Shown here one piece after another: positions 1 through 9,326 of a DNA stretch of 64,000 bases; position 1 is the stretch's first letter, and every line of letters starts with the position of its first letter. The translations under genes were made by a program, and so were the position numbers. The DNA is from Montanilutibacter psychrotolerans (lineage in GTDB: Bacteria; Pseudomonadota; Gammaproteobacteria; Xanthomonadales; Xanthomonadaceae). The stretch covers positions 558,001 to 622,000 of the forward strand of contig NZ_RIBS01000001.1 of NCBI RefSeq assembly GCF_003719825.1, written 5' to 3'. The notes beneath the pieces were generated by a model that was not told the origin of the DNA, searched no databases, and worked only from the letters and a program-made list of their open reading frames with translations.

Positions 1-735
1 CGCATCCCCGAGGTGCGCATGGTCGACGGCAAGGAAGTGCGTTCGGTGCGCGTGAGCGAGCAGGTGATCTCCGTCGCCAACGTCAACGAGCCCTTCGGCA
101 AGCAGTTCCAGACCACCGGCCTGCAGCGTCGCGAGGCCGATGACCTGGCCAAGCTGCTGAAGTCCGGCTCGCTGGCTGCGCCGATGGACTTCGTCGAAGA
201 GCGCATCATCGGACCGAGCCTGGGCAAGGAAAACATCGATCGCGGCATGAAGGCGGTGCTGTACTCCTTCGTCTTCGCGCTGGTGTTCTTCCTCATCTAC
301 TACCGCATGTTCGGCCTGATCACCTGCCTGGCGCTGCTGATCAACCTGCTGATGCTGATCGCGGTGATGTCGCTGTTCGGCTTCACCCTGAGCCTGCCGG
401 GCCTGGCGGGCATCGCGCTCACCGTTGGCATGTCGGTCGACGCCAACGTGCTCATCAACGAACGCATACGCGAGGAGTTGAGACTGGGGCTGCCACCGCA
501 GACCGCGATCGCGGTCGGCTACGAGAAGGCCTCGGGCACGATTGCCGACGCCAACCTCACCGCCATCCTGGCCGGCATCGCGCTGGCCGCGTTCGGCGAG
601 GGCCCGGTCAAGGGCTTCGCGATCGCGATGATCGTGGGTATCGCAACCTCGATGTACACCGCGGTGTCGGTGTCGCGCGGCCTGGCGACGCTGATTTACG
701 GCGGTCGCCGCAAGATCAAGTCCATCGCTATCTAA
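1..735 (+). CDS. secD: Protein translocase subunit SecD, C-terminal part
   Basis: The gene enters from the left edge, and 244 residues of its C-terminal end are visible in frame 1. SecD works with SecF in the inner membrane, using the proton gradient to help pull preproteins through SecYEG. The visible part holds the end of the periplasmic domain and then membrane helices. It includes the conserved SecD stretch GMSVDANVLINERIREE (about residues 145-161 of the visible part) and the glycine-rich segment GTIADANLTAILAG. SecF follows after 13 bp in the same direction, the usual secD-secF order. The identification is firm; only the N-terminal half is missing because of the window edge. Confidence 0.97.
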   Translation, partial: RIPEVRMVDGKEVRSVRVSEQVISVANVNEPFGKQFQTTGLQRREADDLAKLLKSGSLAAPMDFVEERIIGPSLGKENIDRGMKAVLYSFVFALVFFLIYYRMFGLITCLALLINLLMLIAVMSLFGFTLSLPGLAGIALTVGMSVDANVLINERIREELRLGLPPQTAIAVGYEKASGTIADANLTAILAGIALAAFGEGPVKGFAIAMIVGIATSMYTAVSVSRGLATLIYGGRRKIKSIAI

Positions 736-748
736 CGGGCGCAGCCAT

Positions 749-1738
749 ATGAAACCCTTCAACGTGTTCCCGTACGACAGCAAGTTCGACTTCATGCGCC
801 TGCACTGGGTGTCGCTGGGCCTGGCCCTGCTGCTCCTGCTCGCCGCGCTGGGCGCGATGGCGTTCAACACCGTGTCCGGCGGCGGCTTCGATCGCAGCAA
901 GATGTTCAACTTCGCGCTCGACTTCTCCGGCGGCGCGCTGGTTGAGCTGCGCTTCGACAAGCCGGTCAACGTCGACGACATCCGTGAGCGGCTGGAAAAG
1001 GCCGGCTTCGAAAGCGCCCAGGTGCAGGGCCTGGGTGCCGGCAACGACCTCTCGATCCGCCAGAAGCTCGACGGCACCAGCAACGACGCCCAGGTGGGCA
1101 AGCTGACCGACGGCCTGGTCGACGCGGTGCGCATCGAGGGCAACCCGGTCAAGGTGCTGCGCAGCGAATCGGTGGGCTCGCAGGTCGGCAAGGAACTGGC
1201 GACCAAGGGCATCTGGGCCGTCCTGTTCGTGGTGATCGGCTTCCTGATCTACATCTCGTTCCGCTTCGAGAAGAAGTTCGCCATCGCCGCGGTCCTGACC
1301 ACGCTGCACGACGTGGTGGTGGTGGCCGGCTGGTTCGCCTTCAGCGGCCACGAGTTCGACCTGACCGTGCTGGCCGGCCTGCTGTCGGTGATGGGCTTCT
1401 CGATCAACGACACCATCGTGGTGTTCGACCGCGTCCGCGAGAACTTCCGCTCGATGCGCGCGTCGCCGGAAGCCATCCTCAACGCCTCGATCAACCAGAC
1501 GCTGTCGCGCACGGTGATCACCTCGTTCGTGGCGTTCCTGACCGTGCTGGCGCTGTACCTCTACGGTGGCAACTCGCTGCGTGGCATGGCCGAGGCGCAG
1601 ATGATGGGCATCGTGATCGGCACCCTGTCGTCGATCTTCGTGGCCTGCCCGTTGCTGACGCTGGGCGTCCTCAAGGTCACCAAGCAGGACCTGCTGCCCA
1701 AGACCCGCGACGAAGAAGCGCTGGCGCGCCGTCCGTAA
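749..1738 (+). CDS. secF: Protein translocase subunit SecF
   Basis: This 329-residue protein has a normal length for SecF. It has an N-terminal membrane helix at about 24-45, a periplasmic domain with the signature DFSGGALVELRF, and five more helices after about 150. The motif MGFSINDTIVVFDRVREN, typical of the SecD/SecF family, lies at about 213-230. With SecD it forms the accessory SecDF complex that uses proton motive force in late preprotein translocation. It starts 13 bp after secD and is followed directly by a strong intrinsic terminator, so the yajC-secD-secF type transcript very likely ends here. Confidence 0.97.
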   Translation: MKPFNVFPYDSKFDFMRLHWVSLGLALLLLLAALGAMAFNTVSGGGFDRSKMFNFALDFSGGALVELRFDKPVNVDDIRERLEKAGFESAQVQGLGAGNDLSIRQKLDGTSNDAQVGKLTDGLVDAVRIEGNPVKVLRSESVGSQVGKELATKGIWAVLFVVIGFLIYISFRFEKKFAIAAVLTTLHDVVVVAGWFAFSGHEFDLTVLAGLLSVMGFSINDTIVVFDRVRENFRSMRASPEAILNASINQTLSRTVITSFVAFLTVLALYLYGGNSLRGMAEAQMMGIVIGTLSSIFVACPLLTLGVLKVTKQDLLPKTRDEEALARRP

Positions 1739-1758
1739 TCGGGCGGCTCGTCTCACGG

Positions 1759-1790
1759 AAAAGGCCGCGCGATTGCGCGGCCTTTTTTTT
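1759..1790 (+). terminator. Intrinsic terminator after secF
   Basis: A 12-bp stem AAAAGGCCGCGC / GCGCGGCCTTTT with a GATT loop runs straight into eight T residues. It lies 20 bp after the secF stop codon, as expected for a rho-independent terminator of the secDF transcript. Confidence 0.95.
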
Positions 1791-2106
1791 GGTGCGAGGT
1801 CCCGAGGTCGGGTGGGAGTCGCCGAAACAGGACGCGAAGTCGGTAGAGGCGGGCGAGCGTCGGCCTCGCGGACAACCGGAAGGGGAAGGGGAAGGGAGCA
1901 ACTGCGCACGTGTCCGCGTGCCCCGTCGTTCCAGTGGCCGAGAAAGCAGAAGGCCGCGCATCTGCGCGGCCTTCGTGCGTTTCAGCGGGATCCGTAGGGC
2001 GCATTAGCCAAAGGCGTAATGCGCCGGATGGGGCGTGCGATGAAAATCAAACACGACGGGAACGAGTCCGGCGCAATGCCCTTGGGTTATTGCGCCCGGC
2101 GTTGGC
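1791..2106. other. Gene-free stretch between secF and suhB
   Basis: This region between the secF terminator and the 3' end of suhB holds a second strong hairpin and one repeat element. The hairpin has arms GAAGGCCGCGCA at 1949-1960 and TGCGCGGCCTTC at 1963-1974. The repeat is a single diverged copy of the two-hairpin family (1993 to about 2101). The hairpin lacks a good T run on either strand. It could still help end suhB transcription from the right. No small gene with a ribosome site is seen. Confidence 0.6.
1993..2101. repeat. Two-hairpin intergenic repeat, single copy
   Basis: The element begins CGTAGGGCGCATTAGCC and carries a first palindrome GGCGCATTA...TAATGCGCC. It then has about 50 bp of linker and a second, more diverged palindrome ending TTATTGCGCCC. 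It is the most diverged of ten copies in the window: the second half reads CCCTTGGGTTATTGCG where other copies have GCTTCGCTTATTGACG. It lies between the 3' end of suhB and the secF terminator. The form is that of a REP/BIME-type element. Confidence 0.8.
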
Positions 2107-2937
2107 TCAATCGAACGCTGCCGCGTAACCGGTGTTGACGATGCGCGCCTGCAATGCGTCGCAGACCTTGAGGTTACCTGCCACCAGCGGGCGCGGCGCG
2201 GTGCCACGCGCGTCCATCGGGCCGGTGCCGCGGCCGCGGAAGTCGCAGACCTTGCCGCCGGCCTCGCGCACCATCAGCGCGCCTGCGGCGATGTCCCACG
2301 GCTTCACGCCCGCTTCGAAATAGGCATCGGCGCGGCCGCAGGCGACGTACGCCAGGTCGAGCGCGGCCGAACCGGTGCGGCGGATGTCTTCGGCATCCAA
2401 CAGCAGGTTGTCGATGCACTTGAGGTGGGCGCTGGCACGGGCGCGCTCGCGCGGCGGGAAGCCGGTGATCAGCATCGCGCCGTTGAGGTCGCGGCGATCG
2501 GCAATGCGCACGCGCTTCTCGTTGACCTGCATGCCGCTGCCACGGCTGGCGGTGAACAGCTCGTTGCGCAGCGGATCGAAGATCACGCCGTGGATCGGTT
2601 CGCCGTTCTCGACCAGTGCTATCGACACGCAGAAGTGCGGGATGCCGCGCAGGTAGTTGCTGGTGCCGTCCAGCGGGTCGATCACCCAGGTGAAGCGGGT
2701 GCTGCCGTGCGCGCTGGGCAGCGGGCCGCTTTCCTCGCCCAGAATTGCGTAGTCGGGGGTTGAACGGCGGAATTCCTTGATGATCTCTTTCTCGGCCAGG
2801 CCATCGACTTCGCTGGCGAAGTCCATCCGGTCCTTCTCGACGACGTTCAGTGCGTCCAGCTTGTACATGTGCCGGAGCAACACGTTACCGGCGGCGCGGG
2901 CGGCCTTGACCATGAGGGTGACGGCGGGTTTCTGCAT
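2107..2937 (-). CDS. suhB: Inositol-1-monophosphatase family protein SuhB
   Basis: This 276-residue protein belongs to the Mg2+-dependent inositol monophosphatase family. It hydrolyses myo-inositol phosphates; in E. coli SuhB also joins the rRNA antitermination complex. Metal-binding residues are visible: E68-E69-S70 in GEESG, the IDPLDGTS motif at 86-93, and the C-terminal [15 protein letters not shown]. It is transcribed away from trmJ, and suhB next to trmJ is a common gammaproteobacterial arrangement. The start at 2937 gives a normal N-terminus ([17 protein letters not shown]). Whether it has the antitermination role here cannot be told from sequence alone. Confidence 0.95.
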   Translation of the reverse strand: MQKPAVTLMVKAARAAGNVLLRHMYKLDALNVVEKDRMDFASEVDGLAEKEIIKEFRRSTPDYAILGEESGPLPSAHGSTRFTWVIDPLDGTSNYLRGIPHFCVSIALVENGEPIHGVIFDPLRNELFTASRGSGMQVNEKRVRIADRRDLNGAMLITGFPPRERARASAHLKCIDNLLLDAEDIRRTGSAALDLAYVACGRADAYFEAGVKPWDIAAGALMVREAGGKVCDFRGRGTGPMDARGTAPRPLVAGNLKVCDALQARIVNTGYAAAFD

Positions 2938-3078
2938 GGCAAACGGCCTCGAACTTGTGAGGGAATGGAAGGGCTGGCGGAGAGAAAGAGCGTGCCGGAC
3001 ATCGTCGTTCGGCGGACCGGCGCGGTGACCGGGCCGCGGAGTTTACCATTGCCGGCCCCGAGTGCCGAAGCTTCTGCC

Positions 3079-3861
3079 ATGTCGACCCCCTCCCAGTCCG
3101 CCGACCGCCTGCGAATCGTCCTGGTCGGTACCCAGCACCCCGGCAACATCGGCTCGGCCGCCCGTGCGATGAAGACCATGGGGCTCACCCGGCTGGTGCT
3201 GGTGGCCCCGGAAAAGTCGCCCAACGTCGAGTCCTATGCGCTGGCGGCGGGTGCGGACGACGTGCTGGCGGCGGCCGTGGTGGTGCCCACCCTGGCCGAG
3301 GCGGTGGCCGATTGCCGGCTGGTGCTGGGCTGCACGGCACGCAGCCGGCGGGTGGCACTGGAGGAGCTGCTGCCGCGCGACGGCGCCGCTCGCGCGGTGG
3401 GCGAGGCCCGGTCGGGCGGCGAGGTGGCGCTGGTGTTCGGACGTGAGCGCACCGGCCTGGACAACGACGAGCTGCAGCTGTGCCACGCCGCCGTGCACAT
3501 CCCGGCCAACCCCGACTACAGCTCGCTGAACCTGGCCGCGGCCGTGCAGGTGCTCAGCTACGAACTGCGCCTGGGTCTGCTCGAAGGCCAGCCGGCGGCA
3601 CCTGCCGAACCGGCGGGTGAACGCGACCTCCCGGCCACCCATGCCCAATTGGAAGGCTTCTTCGGGCAACTCGGTGAAACCCTGGACGCCATCGATTTCC
3701 ACAAGGGGCGCGCGCCGGAGTCGGCGATGCGCAAGCTGCGGCGCCTGTTCCTGCGCGCGGACCTGGACGTTCGCGAAGTCCGGCTGCTTCGCGGCATCCT
3801 CGCCGACGCCGAGCGCATGGCGATGCTGGCCGGGCGCAATCGCGGTGAGCGAGACGACTGA
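3079..3861 (+). CDS. trmJ: tRNA (cytidine/uridine-32-2'-O)-methyltransferase TrmJ
   Basis: This 260-residue SPOUT-class methyltransferase methylates the ribose of nucleotide 32 in the tRNA anticodon loop using S-adenosylmethionine. The N-terminal LVGTQHPGNIGSAARAMKT motif (about 14-32) and the knot-forming VFGRERTGLDNDELQ plus IPANPDYSSLNLAAAVQ segments are those of TrmJ. The frame is open upstream to 2869, but ATG 3079 starts the family's usual N-terminus, so I chose it. It is divergent from suhB across about 140 bp that must hold both promoters. It ends about 80 bp before the PhnD-like gene. Confidence 0.94.
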   Translation: MSTPSQSADRLRIVLVGTQHPGNIGSAARAMKTMGLTRLVLVAPEKSPNVESYALAAGADDVLAAAVVVPTLAEAVADCRLVLGCTARSRRVALEELLPRDGAARAVGEARSGGEVALVFGRERTGLDNDELQLCHAAVHIPANPDYSSLNLAAAVQVLSYELRLGLLEGQPAAPAEPAGERDLPATHAQLEGFFGQLGETLDAIDFHKGRAPESAMRKLRRLFLRADLDVREVRLLRGILADAERMAMLAGRNRGERDD

Positions 3862-3939
3862 GTACGGTGCGGCCGGCCGTATCCGCGCTGCCGGCTTTCG
3901 ATTAGGCTCCGGACATCTGCCCAGCTCCGGCATCCCGCC

Positions 3940-4881
3940 TTGACCGTACGCCAGCGTCGATTCGCGAGCTTGTTCACCAGCCTGCTGTGTACAGCGGCCT
4001 GTCTGGTCGGCGGCGCGATCCCCGCCCGTGCCGGTGACGACGCCCACGTGCTGGTGCTGGGCCGCATCAGCGACGACCCCAAGGCGCATTACGAGCAGCT
4101 CAAGCCGCTGCTGGATTACGTGGTGCCGCGCATGGCCGATGTCGGCGTGCGCGAGGGGCGGATCCTGATGGCCAAGGACTCGCAGCAGATGGCCAGCTAC
4201 CTGCGGCGCGGCCGGGTCGACTGGGTCACCGAGACCGCCGGAACCGCCACCCTGCTCACCCAGCGTGCCGATGCGCGTCCGCTGCTGCTGACCGAGCGCG
4301 ATGGCACCAGCCAGTACCACAGCATCTTCTTCGCGCGCCGTGACAGCGGCATCCGGACGCTCGACGACCTGCGCGGCCGTCGCGTCGCGTTCCAGCGCCC
4401 GTCGTCGACCAGCGCCTACTTCGCGCCCGCCGCCGAGCTGCTGCAGCGGGGCTTTTCGCTGGAAATCCTGCTCTCGCCAAACGATCGCATCGCCGCCCCC
4501 GCGGTCGGCTACCTGTTCGCGCGCTCCGAGCTCAACATCTCGACCTGGGTGCACAAGCGGTTGGTGGATGCCGGCGTGATGAGCAATCTCGACTGGGGCA
4601 ACCCCCGGCGGATGCCCGAGGCTTTCCGCCAGGACCTGGTAGTGATCGCGCAGACCGACGACTACCCACGCGCACTGGAACTGGTGCGCTCGGACCTCGA
4701 CCCGCGCGTGCGCGCCCGGCTGCGCCAGGTGCTGATCGACGCCGCCGCAGATCCCGCGGCCGGCGCTGCGTTGCGCCAGTTCTTCGGCACCACCCGCTTC
4801 CTGCCGATCGACGAGGCGTCGCGCACCAGACTGGAACAGATGGCCGGTGGCATTGGCCGGGTCCGCATGGAGGTCGAATGA
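3940..4881 (+). CDS. PhnD-like periplasmic substrate-binding protein
   Basis: This 313-residue protein starts at a TTG. It has a clear signal peptide: a basic start, a hydrophobic run LFTSLLCTAACLVGG, and probable cleavage after ARA near residue 30. The mature part resembles PhnD-type binding proteins of phosphate, phosphite and phosphonate transport, with a family-like segment LRGRRVAFQRPSSTSAYFAP. No ABC ATPase or permease lies nearby. Instead its stop overlaps the start of a membrane GGDEF-EAL protein by 4 bp (ATGA), so the two are translationally coupled. The likely job is periplasmic ligand sensing for that enzyme rather than uptake. The ligand is unknown. Confidence 0.85.
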   Translation: MTVRQRRFASLFTSLLCTAACLVGGAIPARAGDDAHVLVLGRISDDPKAHYEQLKPLLDYVVPRMADVGVREGRILMAKDSQQMASYLRRGRVDWVTETAGTATLLTQRADARPLLLTERDGTSQYHSIFFARRDSGIRTLDDLRGRRVAFQRPSSTSAYFAPAAELLQRGFSLEILLSPNDRIAAPAVGYLFARSELNISTWVHKRLVDAGVMSNLDWGNPRRMPEAFRQDLVVIAQTDDYPRALELVRSDLDPRVRARLRQVLIDAAADPAAGAALRQFFGTTRFLPIDEASRTRLEQMAGGIGRVRMEVE

Positions 4882-7016
4882 TCGTCCTGCGCTACGGCCT
4901 GCAGGCGCGATTCCTGGCGATGATGGCGCTGGCGCTGCTGGTGGTCCTGGCGTTGGTGGCCCTGCTGTGGAACCGGCAGGAGCGCGTGCAGGGCGAGGTG
5001 GAGGGCGTCAGCCGCGAGGCCATGCGCAGCATGGTCAACGAAGGCATCCGGCAGCGCGGCGAAGGCACGGTGGGCGAGCTCGCCGAGTCGCTGGCCAATC
5101 CGCTGTACTACTTCGACCTGGAGGCGATCGGATCGGTCGGTCGCACCGTGCTGCGCCAGGCCGGCACGCGCTACGTGATCGTCTACGACAACGCCGGGAA
5201 CGTGCTGCACGATGGCAGCGAGTCGATTCCCAGCTACGGCAAGCGCATGGACGATCCGATGGCCGCCCAGGCCATCGCCGCGCGTGCCGTGCACACCCAG
5301 ATCGACAGCAGCACCATGGACGTCTCGGCGCCGATCATGATCGGCCGGCAGCGTATCGGCGGCGTGCGCGTGGGCTACGACCTCAAGGTGGTGCGCGGCT
5401 CGCAGGATCGCGCCATCGCCAACCTGCGCGCACGATTGGGCGAACTCGGCCGTCGCCACCTGCTGTGGGTGGGGCTGCTGGGTACCGGCCTGCTGATGCT
5501 CGGCGCGCTGATGCTGTGGCTGATCCAGCGCACGCTGGTGCGTCCGATCCGGCAGCTCGCCGATGCCGCGCGCACCATCGAGGCCGGGCATTTCGACATC
5601 CATCTGCCGGCCAGTGAGCGCGAGGACGAGGTCGGCGATCTCATGCGCGCCTTCGCCCGCATGGGCCGCAGTGTCGCGCGGCACGATCGCGACATCCGCA
5701 AGATGGCTTACACGGACGCGCTGACCGGGTTGTCCAATCGGCTCGCGTTCCGCGAGTCGCTCGACCAGCGGATGGCGATGCTCGATGGCGGCGATCGCGA
5801 ACTGGCCTTGCTGTTTGCCGACATCGACGACTTCAAGCGCGTCAACGACACGCTCGGTCACGACGTCGGCGACGACGTGCTGGTCCAGTTCGCGCGTCGC
5901 ATCACCGCCACGGTCGAGCGCCTCGGCGGCGATGACGCGTTGCTCGCGCGTTTCGGCGGCGACGAGTTCGTGATTCTGGTGCAGAACGGCTTCTACCCGC
6001 ACGACGACGTGCGCACGACGGCCAGTCGCCTGGCCGGCGCGCTGGTGGAAGAGCTCGGCCAGCCGATCCCGGTGGAAGAGCGCCAGGTGTTCCTGGGCAC
6101 GTCGATCGGCATCACGCTGTTCCCCGACGACGCTTCGGGCGCGACGGCATTGATGAAGAACGGCGACATCGCGATGTACCAGGCCAAGGTTGCCGGCAAG
6201 AACTGCCATCGCTTCTACAGTCGTGCGATGGACCAGGCGGTCGAGCGTCGCGTGCACCTGGAGCATGAGCTGCGCGGTGCCTGGGATCGGGGCGAGTTGA
6301 GCCTGGCCTACCAGCCCGTGTTCCGGGTGTCGGACGGCGTGATGGTCGGTGCCGAGGCACTGCTGCGCTGGATGCACCCAACGCAGGGCCTGATCGCGCC
6401 CTCGGTGTTCATCGACGTGGCCGAGCAGTGCGGGCTGATCGAGACCCTCGGGCCGCAGGTGCTGCGCGCGGCCTGCTTCGACGCGGTCGCCTGGCACCGC
6501 AGCCGCGGCGGCGATCCCCTGTTTGTCTCGGTCAACGTCTCGCCGCGACAGCTGCGCCATGGCGATCTGCCGGAGGTGGTGGCCGATTGCCTGCGTGACA
6601 GCGGCCTGACCGCGCAGTGCCTGCACCTGGAGCTCACCGAGACGGCCGTGATCGGCGACGAAACCCACGCCAGCGCGCTGCTCTCGAAGCTGCGCGAAAC
6701 GGGGGTCAAGGTCTGGCTCGATGATTTCGGCACCGGGTTCTCGGGGCTCAGCCACCTGCGTCGCGTGCCGGTCGACGGCGTCAAGATCGACCGGAGCTTC
6801 ATCGCCGACATCCTGCGCGACCCCGACGATCTGGCCCTCACCACCGCGATCATCGCCCTGGCGCACTCGCAGGGCATCACGGTGGTGGCCGAGGGCGTGG
6901 AAAAGGAAGGCCAGTACGAACTGCTGCGAGAACGCGACTGCGATCTGGCGCAAGGCTATTGGCTGGGCCATCCGGTGCCGATGGCTGAGTTCCAGGCGCT
7001 GCTGTGCCCGGCGTGA
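4878..7016 (+). CDS. Membrane HAMP-GGDEF-EAL cyclic-di-GMP enzyme
   Basis: This 712-residue sensor enzyme has a first membrane helix (about 10-30), a periplasmic domain of about 150 residues, a second helix (about 193-215), HAMP (about 216-270), GGDEF (about 275-440) and EAL (about 455-705). The cyclase signature is intact (ARFGGDEFVIL), but the usual upstream RxxD inhibitory site is absent (GGDD). The phosphodiesterase motifs are also intact: EALLRW and DDFGTGFSGLSHLRRV. So it could both make and break c-di-GMP. Its 4-bp overlap with the PhnD-like gene suggests that the binding protein acts on the periplasmic domain. Which activity dominates cannot be read from sequence. Confidence 0.93.
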   Translation: MIVLRYGLQARFLAMMALALLVVLALVALLWNRQERVQGEVEGVSREAMRSMVNEGIRQRGEGTVGELAESLANPLYYFDLEAIGSVGRTVLRQAGTRYVIVYDNAGNVLHDGSESIPSYGKRMDDPMAAQAIAARAVHTQIDSSTMDVSAPIMIGRQRIGGVRVGYDLKVVRGSQDRAIANLRARLGELGRRHLLWVGLLGTGLLMLGALMLWLIQRTLVRPIRQLADAARTIEAGHFDIHLPASEREDEVGDLMRAFARMGRSVARHDRDIRKMAYTDALTGLSNRLAFRESLDQRMAMLDGGDRELALLFADIDDFKRVNDTLGHDVGDDVLVQFARRITATVERLGGDDALLARFGGDEFVILVQNGFYPHDDVRTTASRLAGALVEELGQPIPVEERQVFLGTSIGITLFPDDASGATALMKNGDIAMYQAKVAGKNCHRFYSRAMDQAVERRVHLEHELRGAWDRGELSLAYQPVFRVSDGVMVGAEALLRWMHPTQGLIAPSVFIDVAEQCGLIETLGPQVLRAACFDAVAWHRSRGGDPLFVSVNVSPRQLRHGDLPEVVADCLRDSGLTAQCLHLELTETAVIGDETHASALLSKLRETGVKVWLDDFGTGFSGLSHLRRVPVDGVKIDRSFIADILRDPDDLALTTAIIALAHSQGITVVAEGVEKEGQYELLRERDCDLAQGYWLGHPVPMAEFQALLCPA

Positions 7017-7131
7017 TCCGGCGCGGCGCGGCGGCAGCTGAAACGCCAGCGCGAAATCAAGATGCGAAACGGGAAACTGGATAGCAGGATGTCGGCGGCG
7101 GACGCTCGCCGACGGGCGTGTCGCAGGCGCG

Positions 7132-7764
7132 CTAGAACAGCATGTCCAGCCAGCGCGCGGCCAGCGCCGTCAGGCTGCCCGAAAGCACACCGAACACGCC
7201 GACCGCAATCGCGCCGCTCACCCAGGCCAGCCCCATCAGGCGGCCATCGCGCTCCAGCAGGGCGAACGCGAACAGCAACAGCAGCGCGCCGAACAGGAAA
7301 TTGGTGAAGGGAATCGGCAGCGTCAGCAGCACGCCCAGCAACACCAGCAACAGGCCGGTGAAGGCACTGGCAACGCGGTGGTCGAGCAGGGCGGCCGCAC
7401 GTGGGCGTACCAGCCGCTCCAGTCGCTCCAGCCAGGGGGCGAGGCGGTCGCGGAACTTCGCCATCGCGTAACGGTGCGGCCCGCGCCTGGCCACGAACCC
7501 GGGCAGCCAAGGCTTGCGCAGACCGATCAGCAGTTGCACGCCGATCAGCATCACCAGCGGTCCGCTGACGGCTCCACCGACGCCGGGGATCGGAATGAAC
7601 GCGGCCAGCGTGGACACGAACAGCAGCATGCCGAACGAACGCTTGCCCAGCCCTGCGAATACGTCGCCGAAACGCAGCATTTCCTGAGGATCCCCGGTCG
7701 CGATCGAATCCAGCAGCGCGCGCGTTCCGGCCTCGGGTGGGTGGGGCTTAGCCGCTCGGGTCAT
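7132..7764 (-). CDS. exoD: ExoD family membrane protein
   Basis: This 210-residue protein matches the exopolysaccharide-synthesis ExoD family. Its N-terminal region (FGDVFAGLGKRSFGMLLFVSTLAAFIPIPGVGG) and at least four hydrophobic segments are typical. ExoD affects exopolysaccharide production and alkali tolerance in rhizobia; its biochemical role is unknown. The start codon lies 17 bp inside the end of the upstream CNNM/CorC gene, so the two are probably one operon. Confidence 0.85.
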   Translation of the reverse strand: MTRAAKPHPPEAGTRALLDSIATGDPQEMLRFGDVFAGLGKRSFGMLLFVSTLAAFIPIPGVGGAVSGPLVMLIGVQLLIGLRKPWLPGFVARRGPHRYAMAKFRDRLAPWLERLERLVRPRAAALLDHRVASAFTGLLLVLLGVLLTLPIPFTNFLFGALLLLFAFALLERDGRLMGLAWVSGAIAVGVFGVLSGSLTALAARWLDMLF

Positions 7765-9082
7765 CTATGCTCGATTCCGGTTCGTTACGGCGATGCAACA
7801 GCAGCTTGTCGATGCGCGGGCCGTCCAGATCGACCACCTCGATCCGCCAGTTGCCCCACTCGAAGGCTTCGCCGACGTGCGGAATGCGGCCGAAATGCGC
7901 AATCACCATGCCCGCCGCCGTGTGGAAGTCGTGTTCGTCTTCGTCCGGCAGGCGACCGCCGCCGACCAGTTCGCGCAGGTCCTCCAGCGACAGCGCACCG
8001 TCAAGCAGGAATGAGCCGTCGGCACGTTCGACCACCGGCGCGTCTTCGTCGGCGGCCTCGGTCGACTGCATGCGGCCGGTCTGCACCCGACCGATCACCG
8101 CGCCCATGAGGTCGTTGACCGTGACCAGGCCCGTGACATCGCCGTACTCGTCGACCACCAGCGCGATCGACTGCTGCTCCTCGCGGAAGATCTCCAGCAG
8201 CTTCAGGGCGTGGGTCGATTCGGACACAAACAGCGCCTCGCGCAGCTCGGCAAACAGCGCCGGCACGCCCTGGCCCAGGTCGTTGATCAGCGATTTGGCT
8301 TCGAGGATGCCCAACACGTCCTGGTCGCCGCCGCGGTACACCGGGTAACGCGAGAACGGCGTCTCGCGCATCGTCGCCAGGTTGTCGTCGGTACTGGAGG
8401 ACGCATCCAGCCAGGCGATGCGCGTGCGCGGGGTCATCAGGCTGTCCGCGGTGCGGTCGCCCAGGCTCAGCACGCGATTCATCATCTTGCGTTCGTCGGC
8501 GTCGATCACGCCCTGCTCGTGGCTCTCGGTCACCAGCATGCGGATTTCTTCTTCGCTGATCGCGCTGCGCGCGTCGTCGCCGATGCCCAGCAGGCGCAGC
8601 ACGCCACGGTTGATGGCGCCCAGCAGGCCGACCACGGGTTTGGCCGCGCGCGACAGGGCGTCCAGCGGGATGGCGACCGAGCTGGCGATCTTCTCCGGAT
8701 TGGTCAGTGCCAGGCGCTTGGGGATCAGTTCGCCGAAGATCACCGAGGCGGCGGTGATCAGGGTCACCGCCGTGGCGAAGCCGATCTTTCCGGCGTATTC
8801 CGCGGCGCCAGGCCACACGCCCAGCACCCAGGTCGAGATGATCTGGCCAATGGCCGCGCCGCCGAACGAACCGGCGAGCACCGCGATCGCCGTGATGCCC
8901 ACCTGCACCGTGGACAGGAGATTGTCCGGATGCTCGGCCAATTCCAGCGCCTTGCGCGCCCCCCGGCTGCCCTCGGCCATTTGCTTGAGGCGCAGCTTGC
9001 GCGAGGTCATCAGGGCCATCTCCGACATCGCGAAGAAGCCATTGACCACGATCAGGGCCAGTACGACCAGTAGCTCTAGCAT
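7748..9082 (-). CDS. CNNM/CorC (hemolysin-family) transporter
   Basis: This 444-residue protein has the CNNM/CorC layout. A DUF21 membrane domain with four helices spans about 1-190, a CBS pair about 205-330, and a C-terminal CorC_HlyC domain about 355-432 (GSFLLDGALSLEDLRELVGG). Family members are linked to Mg2+ or Co2+ export or sensing; the old hemolysin label comes from TlyC. The gene starts at MLELLVVLALIVVNGFFAMSEMALM, a normal family N-terminus. It precedes exoD in the same transcript with a 17-bp overlap. The transported ion cannot be told. Confidence 0.9.
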   Translation of the reverse strand: MLELLVVLALIVVNGFFAMSEMALMTSRKLRLKQMAEGSRGARKALELAEHPDNLLSTVQVGITAIAVLAGSFGGAAIGQIISTWVLGVWPGAAEYAGKIGFATAVTLITAASVIFGELIPKRLALTNPEKIASSVAIPLDALSRAAKPVVGLLGAINRGVLRLLGIGDDARSAISEEEIRMLVTESHEQGVIDADERKMMNRVLSLGDRTADSLMTPRTRIAWLDASSSTDDNLATMRETPFSRYPVYRGGDQDVLGILEAKSLINDLGQGVPALFAELREALFVSESTHALKLLEIFREEQQSIALVVDEYGDVTGLVTVNDLMGAVIGRVQTGRMQSTEAADEDAPVVERADGSFLLDGALSLEDLRELVGGGRLPDEDEHDFHTAAGMVIAHFGRIPHVGEAFEWGNWRIEVVDLDGPRIDKLLLHRRNEPESSIDDPSG

Positions 9083-9326
9083 CCGGTGCGCTCCGTCACG
9101 AGGGTGATCGGGGCGGGGTGGCGGGCGGACTGGGGCGTCGCACGCAGGGGGGCCGGAGCCGGCAGCGGTTTAGGGTCGTCGTCCATTTACTGAGGGGGGA
9201 GGCGGGGTAGGGAAGCCGCCAGATAGTAGCAGGCGGCGTTTGCGGCCTCGGGCGCGGTGCGCAGGGGCACCGTGAAACCGTCATAATCCCGCCCGCTGAC
9301 CCCCCGGCCCCCACGCGCCGGACCCA

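Noticed and set aside
4662-6971. Minus-strand frame of about 770 codons opposite the GGDEF-EAL gene
   Set aside because: It is a mirror of the coding strand codon bias, with no ribosome site, no domain, and composition typical of antisense shadows.
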